NCBI RefSeq assembly: GCF_019112545.1
Contig: NW_025064912.1
Location: 331,049-395,048, forward strand
Source: Guyanagaster necrorhizus
Taxonomy: Eukaryota > Basidiomycota > Agaricomycetes > Agaricales > Physalacriaceae
DNA length: 64,000 nucleotides
Reading direction: 5' to 3'
Position numbers and translations under genes: made by a program
Shown: in pieces, positions 43,043-55,879 of the stretch
Layout: every line of letters begins with the position of its first letter
How positions within the stretch are numbered: the stretch's first letter is position 1
The notes under the pieces: generated by a model
Database searches by the model: none
What the model was told of the DNA's origin: nothing
The model's input: only the letters and a program-made list of their open reading frames with translations

Positions 43043-46000
43043 GCGATTCCACTGGATCAGCCAACAAACTTCATGGTGTGCCAACCCCAGCTGTTGAACG
43101 GACTTACAATACTTCTGTAGTTATGTCTATGCCACTAAATATGCATTTGAATATACCACAAACAATTACTATGCACACCACTGAATCACAAAAAGAAACT
43201 CAACCACCCATGGGCTGAATCAGGGCAGAGGGCCCTTCGAACTGGCTCAGGCCATTCAATACAGAGTGGACTTGGAGAGCCATCAAGGAAGCAGTTGATG
43301 GAAGTGCAGCAAAAGCCACACTAGGAGGGTGGATATATTGATCCCAAACAGGGGAAGCCACTGAGGAAATGGCGGAAGAACTAAAGAACACAGAACAAAG
43401 CAGGGCTCTAGAATGGCTAGATGGGCTACATGGGCCCCACAAGTTTATCTGATGAACCAAAACACCTCAGAGAGACCTAACGACAAAAGCCCAGATCGAG
43501 ACCCTGACCAACCGATCCATGCACTCGGTAACTGCTCTAATAGATAGCGGGTGTACCAGGAGCTCAATAAACTGTGCTTTCATCATTCAACACAAGTTAC
43601 CAACCCAGTCCACTGCAGCTCCAATCCCCATATATAATGCTGATGGGACAAAAAACCAAGCTGGTTTGATCACAGAATTTGTCGAACTGCACTTAACGAT
43701 CAGAGATCACTCCAAATGAATCGACTTAGCAGTAACTGATCTCAGAACAAAGGAGTTGTTCCTCGGGCATGACTGGCTCATATGACATAACCCACTCATC
43801 AATTGAAAGACTGAATGAATAACCTTCGCCCGATGCTAATGCTGAAAAATCCCATTTGAACTGCCTGATGAAAACCCAGATGATAGGTGGGATGAGGAGA
43901 TGGAGGATGGCAAGACCATCCTGGCTGTAGACTTGCAAAAGGAGATTCGCATCTGAGCCATTCATCATGCCAACAACCTGGCCATGAAAGCCAACAAGGG
44001 AAAGGTAGAAAAAACCTTTGAAGAACTGGTACTGGAGTGGGCATGGGACTATCGAGATCTCTTTGAAAAAGAGAGTTTCGATGAGCTCCCAAACCTAAAG
44101 CCCTGAGACCACACCATTGAACTACTCCCCAATGCCAATGCCAACTTGGATTGCAAAACCTACCCCCTCAGCAATCAGGAGCAGCAGGAACTTGACAAGT
44201 TCCTCGATGAGAACCTGTCCAGTGGACAGATTCGACCATCAAAATCCCCAATAGCATCGCTATTCTTCTTCATAAAGAAGAAGGATGGTAAACTCCAACC
44301 AGTGCAGGACTATTGGAAATTAAATGAAATGATGATCAAGAACTGATACCTCTTGCCCCTGATCTCAGAACTAATGGACAAGCTCCAGGACACCAAATAT
44401 TATACCAAACTCAATGTCCACTGGAGGTATAATAACATGTGAATCAAGGAAGGAGATGAATGGAAAGCCACCTTTAGGACCAATCAAGGCCTATTCAAAC
44501 CCACCATCATGTTCTTTGGGTTAACCAATTCCCCTGCCACATTCCAGTGGATGATGAATGATATATTCAAAGATCTCATTGCCACCAGAAAAATCACAAT
44601 CTACCTCGATGACATTTTAATCATGTCACAAACAAGGGAGGAGCATCGGAACCTGGTACAACAGGTACTCGCCCTAATGAGGAAGCACAAACTATTCCTC
44701 AAAGCCAAGAAATGTGAATTCGAGATATTGGAAACGGAATACCTCAGGGTAATTATTAGTGAAGGGAGTATCAGGATGGACCCCATCAAGGTGGCTGGGA
44801 TAGTCAAATGGCTGGAACCAACCAAGAAGAAGGAATTACAATCGTTCCTTGGATTCACAAACTTCTATCGGCGATTCATTCAAGACTACAGCAAAATCAT
44901 TCAACCGATGACTCAACTCACTGGCAATGCCCCATGGGGATGGGGGAATTCCCAGCAACTCATGTTTGCAGACTTGAAATGATGACTAGCTGAGGATGTC
45001 GTCCTCGCTATACCATCCCAAGAAGGAAAGTTCTGAGTAGAGGCCGACTCTAGCAAGGGAGCAATTGGAGCAGTACTGTCTCAGGAACAGGATGGAAGAT
45101 GGTGCCCAGTCGTGTTCCTTTCAAAAGCATTGACGACAACAGAAAGGAACTATGAAATTTACAACAAGGAGCTGCTCACAATAATGCTTGCCCTAGAGGA
45201 ATGGCGACACTATCTCATCAGGGCCACTAAGACTTTCAAGATCTGGACTGATCACCAGAATCTCAGATATTTCTGACAGCCCCAAAAGTTAAACTGTCGA
45301 CAAGCTCGATGGGTTATGGAGCTTACCCAATATCAATACACCCTTCATCACAAAGCAGGAATGGCAAACAAGAAAGCAGACCTTCTTTCCCAATGTGCTG
45401 ATCATGATCAGAGAGGAAACAACAATGTGGGGATCACCATCCTATGGCCTGAACACTTTCAGGCCATGATAATGCCAATGGAGGAAGAGATTCATGAGCG
45501 GATCAAAAGCACAACCCAAGACAACCACAAATGGGACCAAAGGGTCACCCCATCACTCAACCACGAGAGGGGAATGACAAAAGAAGATGGGATGATCTGT
45601 TATGATGGAAGGATCTATATCCTTAGGGACCAGAGCCTATGAGGGGAAATCATCACCACCTGCCATGATCACATGACAGCAGGGCACCCAGGTGTCACCA
45701 AAACAAAAGAACTCATTCTGCGAGAATACTGGTGGCCCAAAATGGGGGCCAACATTGTGGCATATGTCAAGGCATGCAAAACCTACCAAAGGGGAAAGGC
45801 CTCAACACAACCACAGGCAGCTCCCCTTCATCCGAATGAAATCCCATCAGCCCCATGGACTCACATCTCAGTTGACATGATCACTGGGCTACCTGACTGC
45901 AATAGATATGATGCCATCCTCATCATCATTGATTGATTCTCAAAGGCAATCATTTCCATTGCATGCTCTACAGAATTAATGTCAGAAGGGTGGGCGAAAA

Positions 46001-46932
46001 TCCTACGAGATGAGGTATATGCCAAATATGGAATGCCCCAAGTAGTTATCTCTGACCAAGGACCACAATTTGTCTCCAAATTCCTCAACAACCTCTACAA
46101 ACTCCTGAACATTAAACGAAATGCTTCCACTGCTTATCATCCACAAACTGATGGACAAACAGAGCGAGCAAACTAAGAGATTGAAAAATACCTGTGACTA
46201 TTCATCAATTATCAGCAAGATGACTGGGTTGAATGGTTAGTGCTGGCCACATTCCAGCACAACAATCGAATCCATTCAGCAACTGGTTGAACCCCATTCT
46301 TTGTCAACTATGGATGACACTCCAACATCGCCCAAACCTCATGCCATTGGGTGACAACACCCGCTTCCACAGACTTTGCTGCTGACATGGCAAAAATTCA
46401 TTCTGAAACAAAAACTGCACTTGAAAGAGCCACAACAACGATGAAAATCCAGTACAACAAGCACCATCAACCAGCCCACACATACTTGATCAATGAAAAG
46501 GTCTGGCTTGACATGACAAACCTACACCTGCCTCAGCCAAAAAGGAAGTTGGCAGACAAACACACTGGCCTCTTCCCTATTATTGTAAAAATAGAGGACA
46601 GTGCATATAAGCTCTGCCTCCCAACCAGCTGGAAGGTACATGATGTATTCAACAAAAGTCTCCTTTCACCATATGTCACCCCAGCATTCCCAAATCAGGA
46701 ATGCCCTCTGCCACCCTCACCTGACCTGATTGACAATGAAGAACATTACAAAATTGACCAAGTCTTAAACCACAAAGTCAGGAAAGTCAAAGCAAGAGGC
46801 AGGGAGACAACAACAACCATTGACTATCTTGTCAGCTGGAAGGGGTATGGACCTGAATCCAACCAATGGGTTAATGAAAAACATATGGCAGCAAATGACA
46901 CAATCCATGACTACAAACTATCCCTAAATTAA
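43036..46932 (+). pseudogene. Pol of copy G (protease to chromodomain)
   Basis: It is in the -1 frame relative to gag and overlaps the gag stop by a few bases. The protease DSG is at 43543-43551 (LIDSGCTRSS). RT runs 44146-44982 with intact YLDD at 44602-44613 and RKHKLFLKAKKCEFE. RNase H (about 45010-45400) has LSKALTTTERNYEIYNKEL, with stops. In the integrase zinc module (about 45660-45800: MTAGHPGVTKTK ... KACKTY) the last Cys is Tyr. The integrase core has VDMITGLPDCNRYDAI and DQGPQFVSKFL. The chromodomain (about 46740-46932) is intact: DYLVSWKGYGPESNQWVNEK. The frame ends at 46932. There are about twenty internal stops, many TGA at former CGA. Confidence 0.9.
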
Positions 46933-46965
46933 GCCATCAGGATGATGGTCTTAAGGAGGGGGTAA

Positions 46966-47401
46966 TGTTATGATTTTTTCCTTTTTCTTTATGATTTTAC
47001 CCCTATTTATGCTTAGTCAGGATGCATAGGACCATGGGAGAGCTTAGTCATCACAACTAACCCATCCATCAAGTCAGCTCAGACAACAATGCTCAATGAC
47101 ACACAAGCACCCTTTTATGTATGGTAACAATGCCCAAGGACAATGGGCACTATAGACACAGACAAACACAATTAGTAGGAATATTATTAGCACAGCCTGT
47201 ACAGTATTTAAGACCCACAGCTCTCACTGGCATATCCCAGCTTTGAGCTAAAGTTTATAACTACCATTCTACCTTGAGTCTATCACTGACCTTGAGTCAC
47301 ACAGATGAAGGACCAATTCTGTGAACTCAGCTGATCTCTCGAAGTGTGAAGGGACAGCCATTTATCATGTGGTTCTGCTCACGTGATGCTTAGGCCTAAC
47401 A
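46966..47401 (+). repeat. 3' LTR of copy G (436 bp)
   Basis: It is preceded by the polypurine tract aaggaggggg (46953-46962) and is the same length as the 5' LTR. The differences are almost all transitions, with TG/CA alternations such as gactgtggg versus gaccatggg. Confidence 0.93.
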
Positions 47402-48890
47402 CAATCATTCTGATTGCCTGTTTGACCAAGCTATCCTCTGAAGGATGGGCAAAGATTCTGCAAGATGAAGTATAAGCTAAATATGGCATGCCTCAGATTG
47501 TTATCTCTGACAGGAGTCCTCAATTTGTCTCAAAATTCCTCAATGACTTGTACCAACTCCTTAACATAAAGCACAATGCTTCAACTGCCTATCACCCACA
47601 GACAGATGGCCAAACAGAATGAGCAAACCAGGAGGTGGAAAAGTACCTACACCTCTTCATTAATTACCAACAAGATGACTGAGTGGAATGGTTGGCTTTA
47701 GCAGCTTTCCAACACAACAACTGCATCCACTCAGCCACAAGCCAAACTCCATTTTTCATCAACTATGGGCAACATCCAAATATTCCAAACAGAATGAGCT
47801 CAAACAACAACCCTCACATTCACAAACTTTACCACCACAATGGCAAAAATTCATGCTGAAATGAAAACAGCCTTTGAAAAGACTGCCATCACCATAAAAA
47901 AACAGTATGATAAGTATCATTGACCAGCCTGTGAATATTCAGTCAATGATAAAGTTTGGCTGGATACAACAAACCTTCACCTCCTTTAGCCAAAATGTAA
48001 ACTATCCAATAAATGAACAGGCTCATTTCTGATCCTTGCTAAAATTAGCAACTCCACTTATAGATTACATCTTCCTCCAACCTGGAAGGTTCACAACATC
48101 TTCAATGAATCACTGTTAACACTATACATTGCCCCTGCTTTCCTCAATCAGGATTGACCACTGCCTCCACTGCCTGACTTGATTGATGATGAGGAACATT
48201 ATGAAGTCAACCAAGTATTATACCACAAATTATGAAAAATCAAGGCAAAAGGAGGTGGTATGACCACCATGATTGATTACCTGGTCAGTTGAAAGGGCTA
48301 CAGACCCAAATCAAACCAGTGGGTCAATGAGAAGCAAATGTCCACCAACAACACAATATACAACTATAAACTATCTCTAAATTAAGCTATCAGAATGATA
48401 GTCTTAAGGAGAGGGTAATGTTATGTATGATTTTTCCTCATATTTACTCTTTTTCATACAACTGACCCCTATTTATACTTAGTCAGAGCACCTGAGCCAG
48501 CACTTAAGACCATGGGACAAAGCTTAGTCATCACAACTGGCTGCATTCATCATTGTCTTTTGACACAACAGCATTGCCCAACAATGCACAATCACTCTTT
48601 TATATACAGTAATAATGCCCAAGAACAATAGGCACAAAAGACACAGCAATGCACAATAAGTAGTAGTATATTTAGCCAGGACTTGTACAGTATTTAAGAC
48701 TCTCACTCTCACTGGTAATCTCCAGCTTTGAGCTAAAGTTTATTCTTTCACCATCTTATCTCAAGCAACTTGCAACACCTTGACTACACAGCACCATCAA
48801 CACATCAGTGGACTCTGACATTCTAACCTGAAGTGCAAGGTTGTGTCAGTTTATCATGTGTTATTAGTCACATGGAATTTAGGCTTAACA
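47402..48890 (+). mobile_element. Gypsy chromovirus copy F, right piece
   Basis: It begins with the second CAATC duplication and continues the integrase frame of F (SSEGWAKILQDEV, SPQFVSKFLNDLYQLLNIK, AYHPQTDGQTE-stop-ANQEVEKYL). The chromodomain is decayed (DYLVS-stop-KGYRPKSNQWVNEK) and ends at 48385. A polypurine tract and the 3' LTR follow. Confidence 0.9.
48419..48890 (+). repeat. 3' LTR of copy F (472 bp)
   Basis: TGTTATGTATGATTTTTCC ... TAGGCTTAACA. It contains the RNA-start motif agctttgagctaa near 48725. Confidence 0.85.
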
Positions 48891-49893
48891 CTGGAAGAGA
48901 ATAAGTGCAGCAACTGTGATATTCATGTGAATAATACCTGTGGGATCCAGCATGGAGTCCCATGCTTTGAAGATACTATAGTAGGATTGTATTAGTAAGT
49001 ACCATAGTAGAGTATTTAAATACCACATTGTATGAGTAGAAGGGAGAGTTTTCTGACCTCCACAGTTGTAGTGTATTGGGCACAGAAAGTCTTGCACTCT
49101 AGCTCTGGGTTCATGTTTGTAACTTTGGGTGAGAGAATAAACTTATTATCAAATATCATTGAGAGAGCATTAAGAACTGAGTAAGGCTTTGAAGCTTGTG
49201 AAGGACTTGAACCTGGTTTGATAAGAGGTTTTGGATTGCACTCTAATCTGAGAATAAGAAAGCAGTGTCTGAAGGGCATCATCTTGAGTTTTTGAGGTAT
49301 TTGTGATGCATGGTGCTACAGGTGGCAGAGGTTCAAACCCTTTGGTCTGTCAGATGATGTTTATTGTGTTTTGTGTCTCTGGATCACATAGGTTTGAATC
49401 CTGTGGGTCTATGATTGGTTTGGAAACTTGTGAACAGAGATCTGTGCTCTTTGGCACTTGTGGACATGTTTGTGATTGGTTTTTGCTTAGAGCACAAAGC
49501 TTTGAGTCATGTATTGTGTGTATTAGGGATTTTGAGGTGATCTGGGCTGTACTTAGGACTTTTTGGAGAGTTTTGTGAGAGTGTTTTGACATATTGTATT
49601 GAGCTGCAGTACTCTTTGCCTTGAGATCCAGCAACACCTGTTGCCACCTCTTGTTTTGATAAAACGAAAAGCTTTGAGACTTAGAGAGATCTAGGACTGC
49701 TGTATGCATGCTATTACTGTTCACATGCTGTAAATTCATTAAAGAAGACAATTATATTTGTTGATTACTATTTTTATCACATTATAATCCCTCCACAAAC
49801 TAAGAGTTTTGTGTGTGTGTTGGTGTGAGTGTGATCAGTGGATAGCACTCTGCTGTATCCGTTTTCACCTTGCATGCACTCAGATCCTCTTCA
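48891..49893 (-). mobile_element. Repeat R, copy R2 (reverse, truncated)
   Basis: A reverse copy of the first kilobase of R, with the head terminus tgaagaggatctgag read from 49893. The distal part is cut exactly at the end of the 3' LTR of F. On the other side it abuts gag of copy H. Confidence 0.75.
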
Positions 49894-51401
49894 ACACAGA
49901 TATTCTTCAATATGTGGCCACCAAGCAGGCCATTTTTATTTATAACAGAAAATATTTAGGATTTCAGTTAGCACTGCTCCTAGCATATAAGTCCAGGAAC
50001 AACATTGAACCAATGCTGTGGATGCTGAGTGTCATGTGCAGCCAAGCCATGTACATGGCACCCTCAATTTGAAGCAACTCCTCCTGCTATACATTTGCCA
50101 TCTCAGCCATCTACAGCATGGCATCTTGGCTCACTCAAAGCTGACCACAGCTGAAAAACCCATATCAGAATCCATGGGCACAACCAATGTGCCAACCTCT
50201 TGCTGGGCAACCCCCATCAGATGAAGCTGAAGGAAGTGGAAAGGTGCCAGAATCAATGGAAGGAGATAACCCCAAGGTGGTAGAACTAGGGTTTACCATC
50301 AAGAATGAGTGCATCATGTGCAAGAAAACACAGCCACTGGGGAGTCCTGTTGCTGATGACAGCTCCCTTCATTGATTCTCAGACCCTCTGACAATCTGGA
50401 ATGTCTCATCTTTCAGTGAGATCTCAAACCTGATGACCACCCTCACCACTGATGCAGCAGTCATCAACTGCTGACCTGACCTCCTACAAAAGCCCCACCT
50501 GTTCAAGGGGGCCTCTGATGACATAGATCATTTCCTCATTGACTGTGACCAGTACTTCTGGGTATATGCACTATTCTTCATGCTCAACATGTACAGGATC
50601 AGATTTGCCATGATATATCTTGAAGAGAAGGCAAAAACATGGTGGGTACTTCTTGCCCTCACATTCTGGTCAACAACAAGACAGCATCACTGGTACCCCT
50701 CATGGCTGGTATTCAAACAAATGGTGATCGACAAGTTCACCAATCCTATAGTCCAGGAGGTGCACAAGCAGAAGATGAAGGAGTACAAGATGGGCAACAA
50801 ACCAGCCACTGAGTACTTCAACAAGCTGAAATGACTCAGCAAACTCACCAGAGTCTGAGATGACATTGCAAACACTAGCCAAATGGTCAAGTACATGAAG
50901 ATGGGAGCACTGTCCTCCTATCTAAAGATAATCTCAGACATTGGGCATAGTATTCTGAAGAGATATGATGAGTGGAAGGCTCAGATCATTACCATGTACA
51001 GAGAAAGGCAATGACAGAAGGTGGAACAAACCACTCTGACTGAGGGACATGGTCAGAGTGGACAGAAGAATCAAGGACAGGGCATGAACTCCATCCCCAG
51101 CATGACCATATCCATCAAGCCCAGTGGCTTGACCCTAACTTCCTCATATAGCAAGAAGAAAACTGGTATGGGCATGACATTCACCAGAATGGGTAAGCCA
51201 ATGGATGTGGATTAGCTCAAGAAGGAGGGTAAGTGTTTCAATTGTGGCCAGAAGGGCCACATGGCACAGAACTGCCTGTAGAAGAAGAACAAGCATACCC
51301 AGGAAGATCTTCAAGTGCTAATCACCAAATTACAGAAGAAAGAAGAAGATCTCAGGCTGGAGATGAAGATTGAGGAGATAAAAGGCCAGGCTGAGCAGTG
51401 A
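49894..51401 (+). pseudogene. Gag of copy H (C-terminal half)
   Basis: It opens with ILQYVATKQAIFIYNRKYL, which matches the mid-gag of copy A (15530-15600). The capsid core is at about 50490-50890 (FKGASDDIDHFLIDCDQYF, YLEEKAKTWW). The CCHC knuckle CFNCGQKGHMAQNC at 51234-51275 is intact. The gag stop TGA is near 51400. Confidence 0.8.
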
Positions 51402-54400
51402 GCAATTCTGCTGACTTAGCCAGAACAAAGAGTGGTGTGTCACAAGCAGATGTTAAATGGACTGATTCTATCTCTGTAGTACCATCTATATCTAAATTAT
51501 GCATGCATTTGAATATACCTGACATCACCACTCCAAAACAAGAATTGCCTAAGGAATAGACTCAACTGCCTATGGGCTGAACAGGGGCAGAGAGTCCCAC
51601 TAGTTGGCTCAAGCCATTTGACACTGAGTGGACTTGGTGAGCTATCAAGGATGCAAAGGATGAAGCTGCAGCAAAAGTGATACTCAAAAACTGGATTCAC
51701 AAAATCTGAGTCAAAGAGGTGATCAGCAAGATGACAGAAGGAATAAAGAAGGTGGAGCAATGCTGAGCCCTGGAATGGCTCAATGAATTCCAAGGATTCT
51801 GGAAGTTCATCTGATGGTCCAAAACCCTGGGCTGGAACCTTCTGGCCAAAGCCCAAATCGAGATGCTCATATCTTGAAGCACCTATGTGGTCACTGCACT
51901 AATCAACAGTGAGTGCACTGGCAGCTCAATTAATCATGCTTTTGTCACCAAGCACAATCTCCCAACTCAGGCCACTGCAGCCCCAATATCAGTCTACAAC
52001 TCAGATAGCACCAAGAACCAAGCTGGTTCAATTACCAAATTGGTTGAGCTTAGGCTCATGATAGGTGATCATTCTAAAAGAATTGACTTGGCTGTAACAG
52101 ACCTAGGAACCAAGGAAATCTTTCTTGGCCATGATTGGTTGATCTGTCACAATCTGCTTATCAATTAGAAGACTGGCTGCATCACCTTTGCAAGGTGTCA
52201 TTGCCAGAAAATCCCATTCAAATTGCCCAATGAAGACCCTGAAGACCAGTGGGATGAGAAAATAGAAGATGGCGAGACCATCCTCACTATAGACCTGCAG
52301 AAGGCCATACACATTTGAGCCATACATTACACCAATGACTTGGCAGCAAAGACCAATGCAGAAAAGAAGAGCAAAATGTTTGAAGAGATGGTACCAGAAT
52401 GGGCCCAGAACTACAAAGACTTATTCAATAAAGAAAGCTTCAATGAGTTACCAGACCCAAAGCTGTAGGATCATGCTATTGAGCTGATCCCAAATGCCAA
52501 TGCTAATCTGGACTGCAAGATGTATCCACTTAGTAACAATGAGCAAGAAGAGCTCAATCAGTTCCTGGAAGAGAACCTCTCCAGTGGACAAATTCAGCTA
52601 TCAAAGTCTCTGATAGCCTCACCCTTCTTCTTCATCAAGAAGAAGGATGGCAAACTTCAACTGGTACAAGATTATCAGAAGCTTAATGAAATAACAATCA
52701 AGAATTGTTATCTGCTTCCTCTGATCTCTGAGTTAATGGACAAGCTCCATGGCACCTGGTACTACACTAAGCTGGATGTCTGATGGGGCTACAACAATGT
52801 ATGAATAAAGAAAGAGGATGAGTGGAAGGCCACCTTCTGCATGAATTGAAGACTATTTGAGCTGATGGTCATGTTCTTTGGCCTCACCAACTTGCCAGCC
52901 ACCTTCCAATGGATGATGAATGATATCTTCAAGGATCTTATCACCACAGAAAAGGTCACTATCTACTTGGACAACATTCTCATCATGTCCAAGACTAAAG
53001 AAGAACACCAATAGCTAGTATGACAAGTACTAGCCCTCATGAGGAAACATTGACTATTTGTCAAAGCCAAGAAATGTGAATTTGAGGTACTTGAAACCAA
53101 GTACCTCAGAGTCATTATCAGTGAAGAAAGCATCAGGATAGACCCCATCAAAGTAGCTGGAGTAACAGAATGGCCAGAGCTAACAAAGAAGAAGGAATTA
53201 CAATCCTTTCTTGGCTTCACCAACTTCTACTGGTGGTTCATTCAGGACTATAGCAAGATGATCTGATCAATGACTCAACTGACCAGCAATGCACCATGGA
53301 CCTGGAGCCCATCACAACAGTCAGCATTCTAAGATCTGAAACAATGATTGGTGGAGGATGTAGTACTTGCAATCCTAACACAAGATGGGAAGTTCTGTGT
53401 CAAAGCTGACTCAAGTGAAGGCACCATAGATGCTGTCCTCTCTCAAAAACAGGATGGCCAATGGCATCCAGTTGTGTTCTTATCCAAGACACTGACCATC
53501 ATGGAATGCAACTATGAGATATATGATAAAGAGCTGCTTGCCATAATGCTCACCCTTGCCAAGTGGTGACATTACCTAATCAGATTAGTCCAGACCTTTG
53601 AAATCTAGACTGACCACTAGAACCTTTGATACTTCTGGATGCCCCAAAAGCTAAACTGCTGACAAGCCCAGTGGGTGACAGAATTATCCAAGTACAACTA
53701 TATGCTGCATCACAAAGCCAGTGCATCCAACAAGAAAGCAGATTTGCTCAGCAGGAGAGCAGACCATGATCAAGAAGGAGACAACAACAAGAGGGTCATG
53801 ATTCTGAAACCAGAGCACTTCTTTGTGATGATCATGCTGATAGGAGAAGAGATCCATGAGTGCATCAAGAGCACCATGTGAGACACCTGCAAATAGGACC
53901 AGCAGGTTGTCCCATCACTCAATCATGAATGAGGAATGAAGGAGGAGGAGAGGATGATCTGTCATGATGGACAGATCTATATTCCCAGGGACTAAGCTCT
54001 TCATAGCAAGATCATTGCCATGTGCCATGACCATGTGGCTGCTGGACACTCAGAGATCACCAAGACCAAGAAACTGGTCTTACAAGAATACTGATAGCCT
54101 AAGATAGGCCATGATATAGAATGGTACATCAAAGCATGTGAGACTTGCCAGCATAGCAAGTCTTTAACATAACTATGGGCCATCCCACTCCATCCAAATG
54201 AGGTCCCATCATCACCATGAACCCATATTTTGGTGGACATGATCACTGGATTACTGGACTGCAATAGCTATGATGCCATCATCATCATAGTCAATCAATT
54301 TTCTAAAGTGATCATTCTGATCACTTGCTCAATAGAACTAACCTCAGAAGGATGGGCAAAGATCCTATGCAACAAGGTATATGCCAAATACAGCATGCTT

Positions 54401-55380
54401 CAAGTGATCATCTCTGACAGAGGCCCACAGTTTGTCTCCAAGTTTTTGGATGATTTATACTGGCTCCTCAATATCAAGCACAATGCATCAACTGCCTATC
54501 ACCCCCAGACAGATGGTCAGATAGAATGGGTGAATAAGAGGTGGAGAAATACCTCTGCCTCTTTATCAATTACCACCAAGATGACTGGATGGAATGGTTG
54601 GCACTTGCCATCTTCCAACACAACAATCACATCCACTCAGCCACAGGCAAGATCCCATTTTACATTAACTACAGTCAACACTCTCACATTGCCCAAACCA
54701 AATGTGCACACACCTCCACATCCACCTCCACAGATTTCACCACAACCATGATGAAAATTCATACTGAAACCAAGGCAGCCCTTGAAAAGGCCACAGCAAC
54801 AATAAAGAAACAGTACAACAAACACTGCTGCTCTGCCTATGAATATTCAGTCAATGATAAAGTTTGGCTGGATACAATGAACCTCCACCTCCCATGCCCA
54901 AAACACAAACTTGCTGACAAGCACACAGGCCCATTCTCCATACTTGCAAAAGTCAGCAACTCTGCCTATAAATTGCAACTTTCCATTGCCTGGAAAGTCT
55001 ATAATGTCTTTAATGAGACATTGTTAATGCTCTACATTGCACCAGCATTCCTGAACCAGAAATGGCCACTTCCACCACCACCTGACTTAATCAATGACAA
55101 AGAACATTATGAAATTGACCAAGTATTGGACCATAAATTATGAAAAATCAAGGCTAAAGGCAGCAGAATAACAACAATGGTCGACTACCTAGTCAGTTGG
55201 AAGTGCTACAGACCAGAGTCAAATCAATGGGTTAATGAATGGCATATGGATGCAGAGGATGCAATATATAAATATGACCAGAGGCATTGACCAATTTAAT
55301 GGTCAATGTCTTTATGAATCTTATGAGAAGAAGGGCAGGTTATCTGCTCATGGATGCCATGACTTATTCCTAATTTAAGC
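51401..55380 (+). pseudogene. Pol of copy H
   Basis: The protease motif reads LINSECTGSS (about 51897-51926), so the catalytic Asp and the Gly of DSG are both lost. RT has YLDN at 52964-52975. RNase H runs about 53348-53760 (AVLSQKQDGQWHPVVFLSKT). Integrase runs about 53940-54540 and its core is recognisable (DMITGLLDCNSYDAI, GPQFVSKFLDDLY, STAYHPQTDGQIE). The chromodomain is DYLVSWKCYRPESNQWVNEW. After it an extra stretch of about 90 bp (55280-55370) with a palindrome ttgaccaatttaatggtcaa replaces the usual terminal residues. Confidence 0.82.
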
Positions 55381-55411
55381 CATCAGGACAATGGTCTTAA
55401 GGAGGGGGTAA

Positions 55412-55879
55412 TGTTATGATTTTTCCTGATTTTTATCTTTTATTCAAGGGATTGACTCCTATCTTTGATTAGTCAGAGCACTTAGCCAGTGCTTAGGACC
55501 ATGGGACAGACTTAGTCATCACAACAATGCCCAGTCAGTCATTGTCCTTCAACACAATGGTAACTGCTTGACAACAGACAATACCCTTTTGTAGATAGCT
55601 TAATGACACTGGACAAAATGCTCTATAATGCCAGGACACACAATTAGATAGTTATATCTTTAGACAGATGATGACTAGTATATAAGTAGCATAGCTCTCA
55701 CTGTAGTATCCCCAGCTTCAAGCTAAAGTTTATTCTTCACTATCTTATCTCAAGCCAGTCATGAGGCCTTGCAACACATAGACAAACAGACACATATAGT
55801 GGACTCTGATGTGACTGCCCAAATGCAAAGCAGCATCAGTTTATCATGTGTTTCAGTCATGAGTTATTTGGGCTCAACA
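55412..55879 (+). repeat. 3' LTR of copy H (468 bp)
   Basis: TGTTATGATTTTTCC ... GGGCTCAACA. It is preceded by the polypurine tract and has TATA box agtatataagtag near 55677 and RNA-start motif agcttcaagctaa near 55716. Confidence 0.88.

Larger units (their letters stand above)
37677..47401 (+). mobile_element. Complete gypsy chromovirus copy G inserted in copy F
   Basis: Two 436-bp LTRs and an exact 5-bp duplication CAATC (37672-37676 and 47402-47406) define it. It carries gag (split by repeat R3), protease, RT, RNase H, integrase and chromodomain. This is the least damaged internal region of the window and keeps the RT catalytic YLDD, but about twenty stops still interrupt pol. Confidence 0.95.
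49894..55879 (+). mobile_element. Gypsy chromovirus copy H, 5' truncated
   Basis: It starts in mid-gag directly after R2 and runs through protease, RT, RNase H, integrase and chromodomain to a complete 3' LTR. CpG is almost absent. The 5' LTR and gag N-terminus are missing. Confidence 0.88.
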
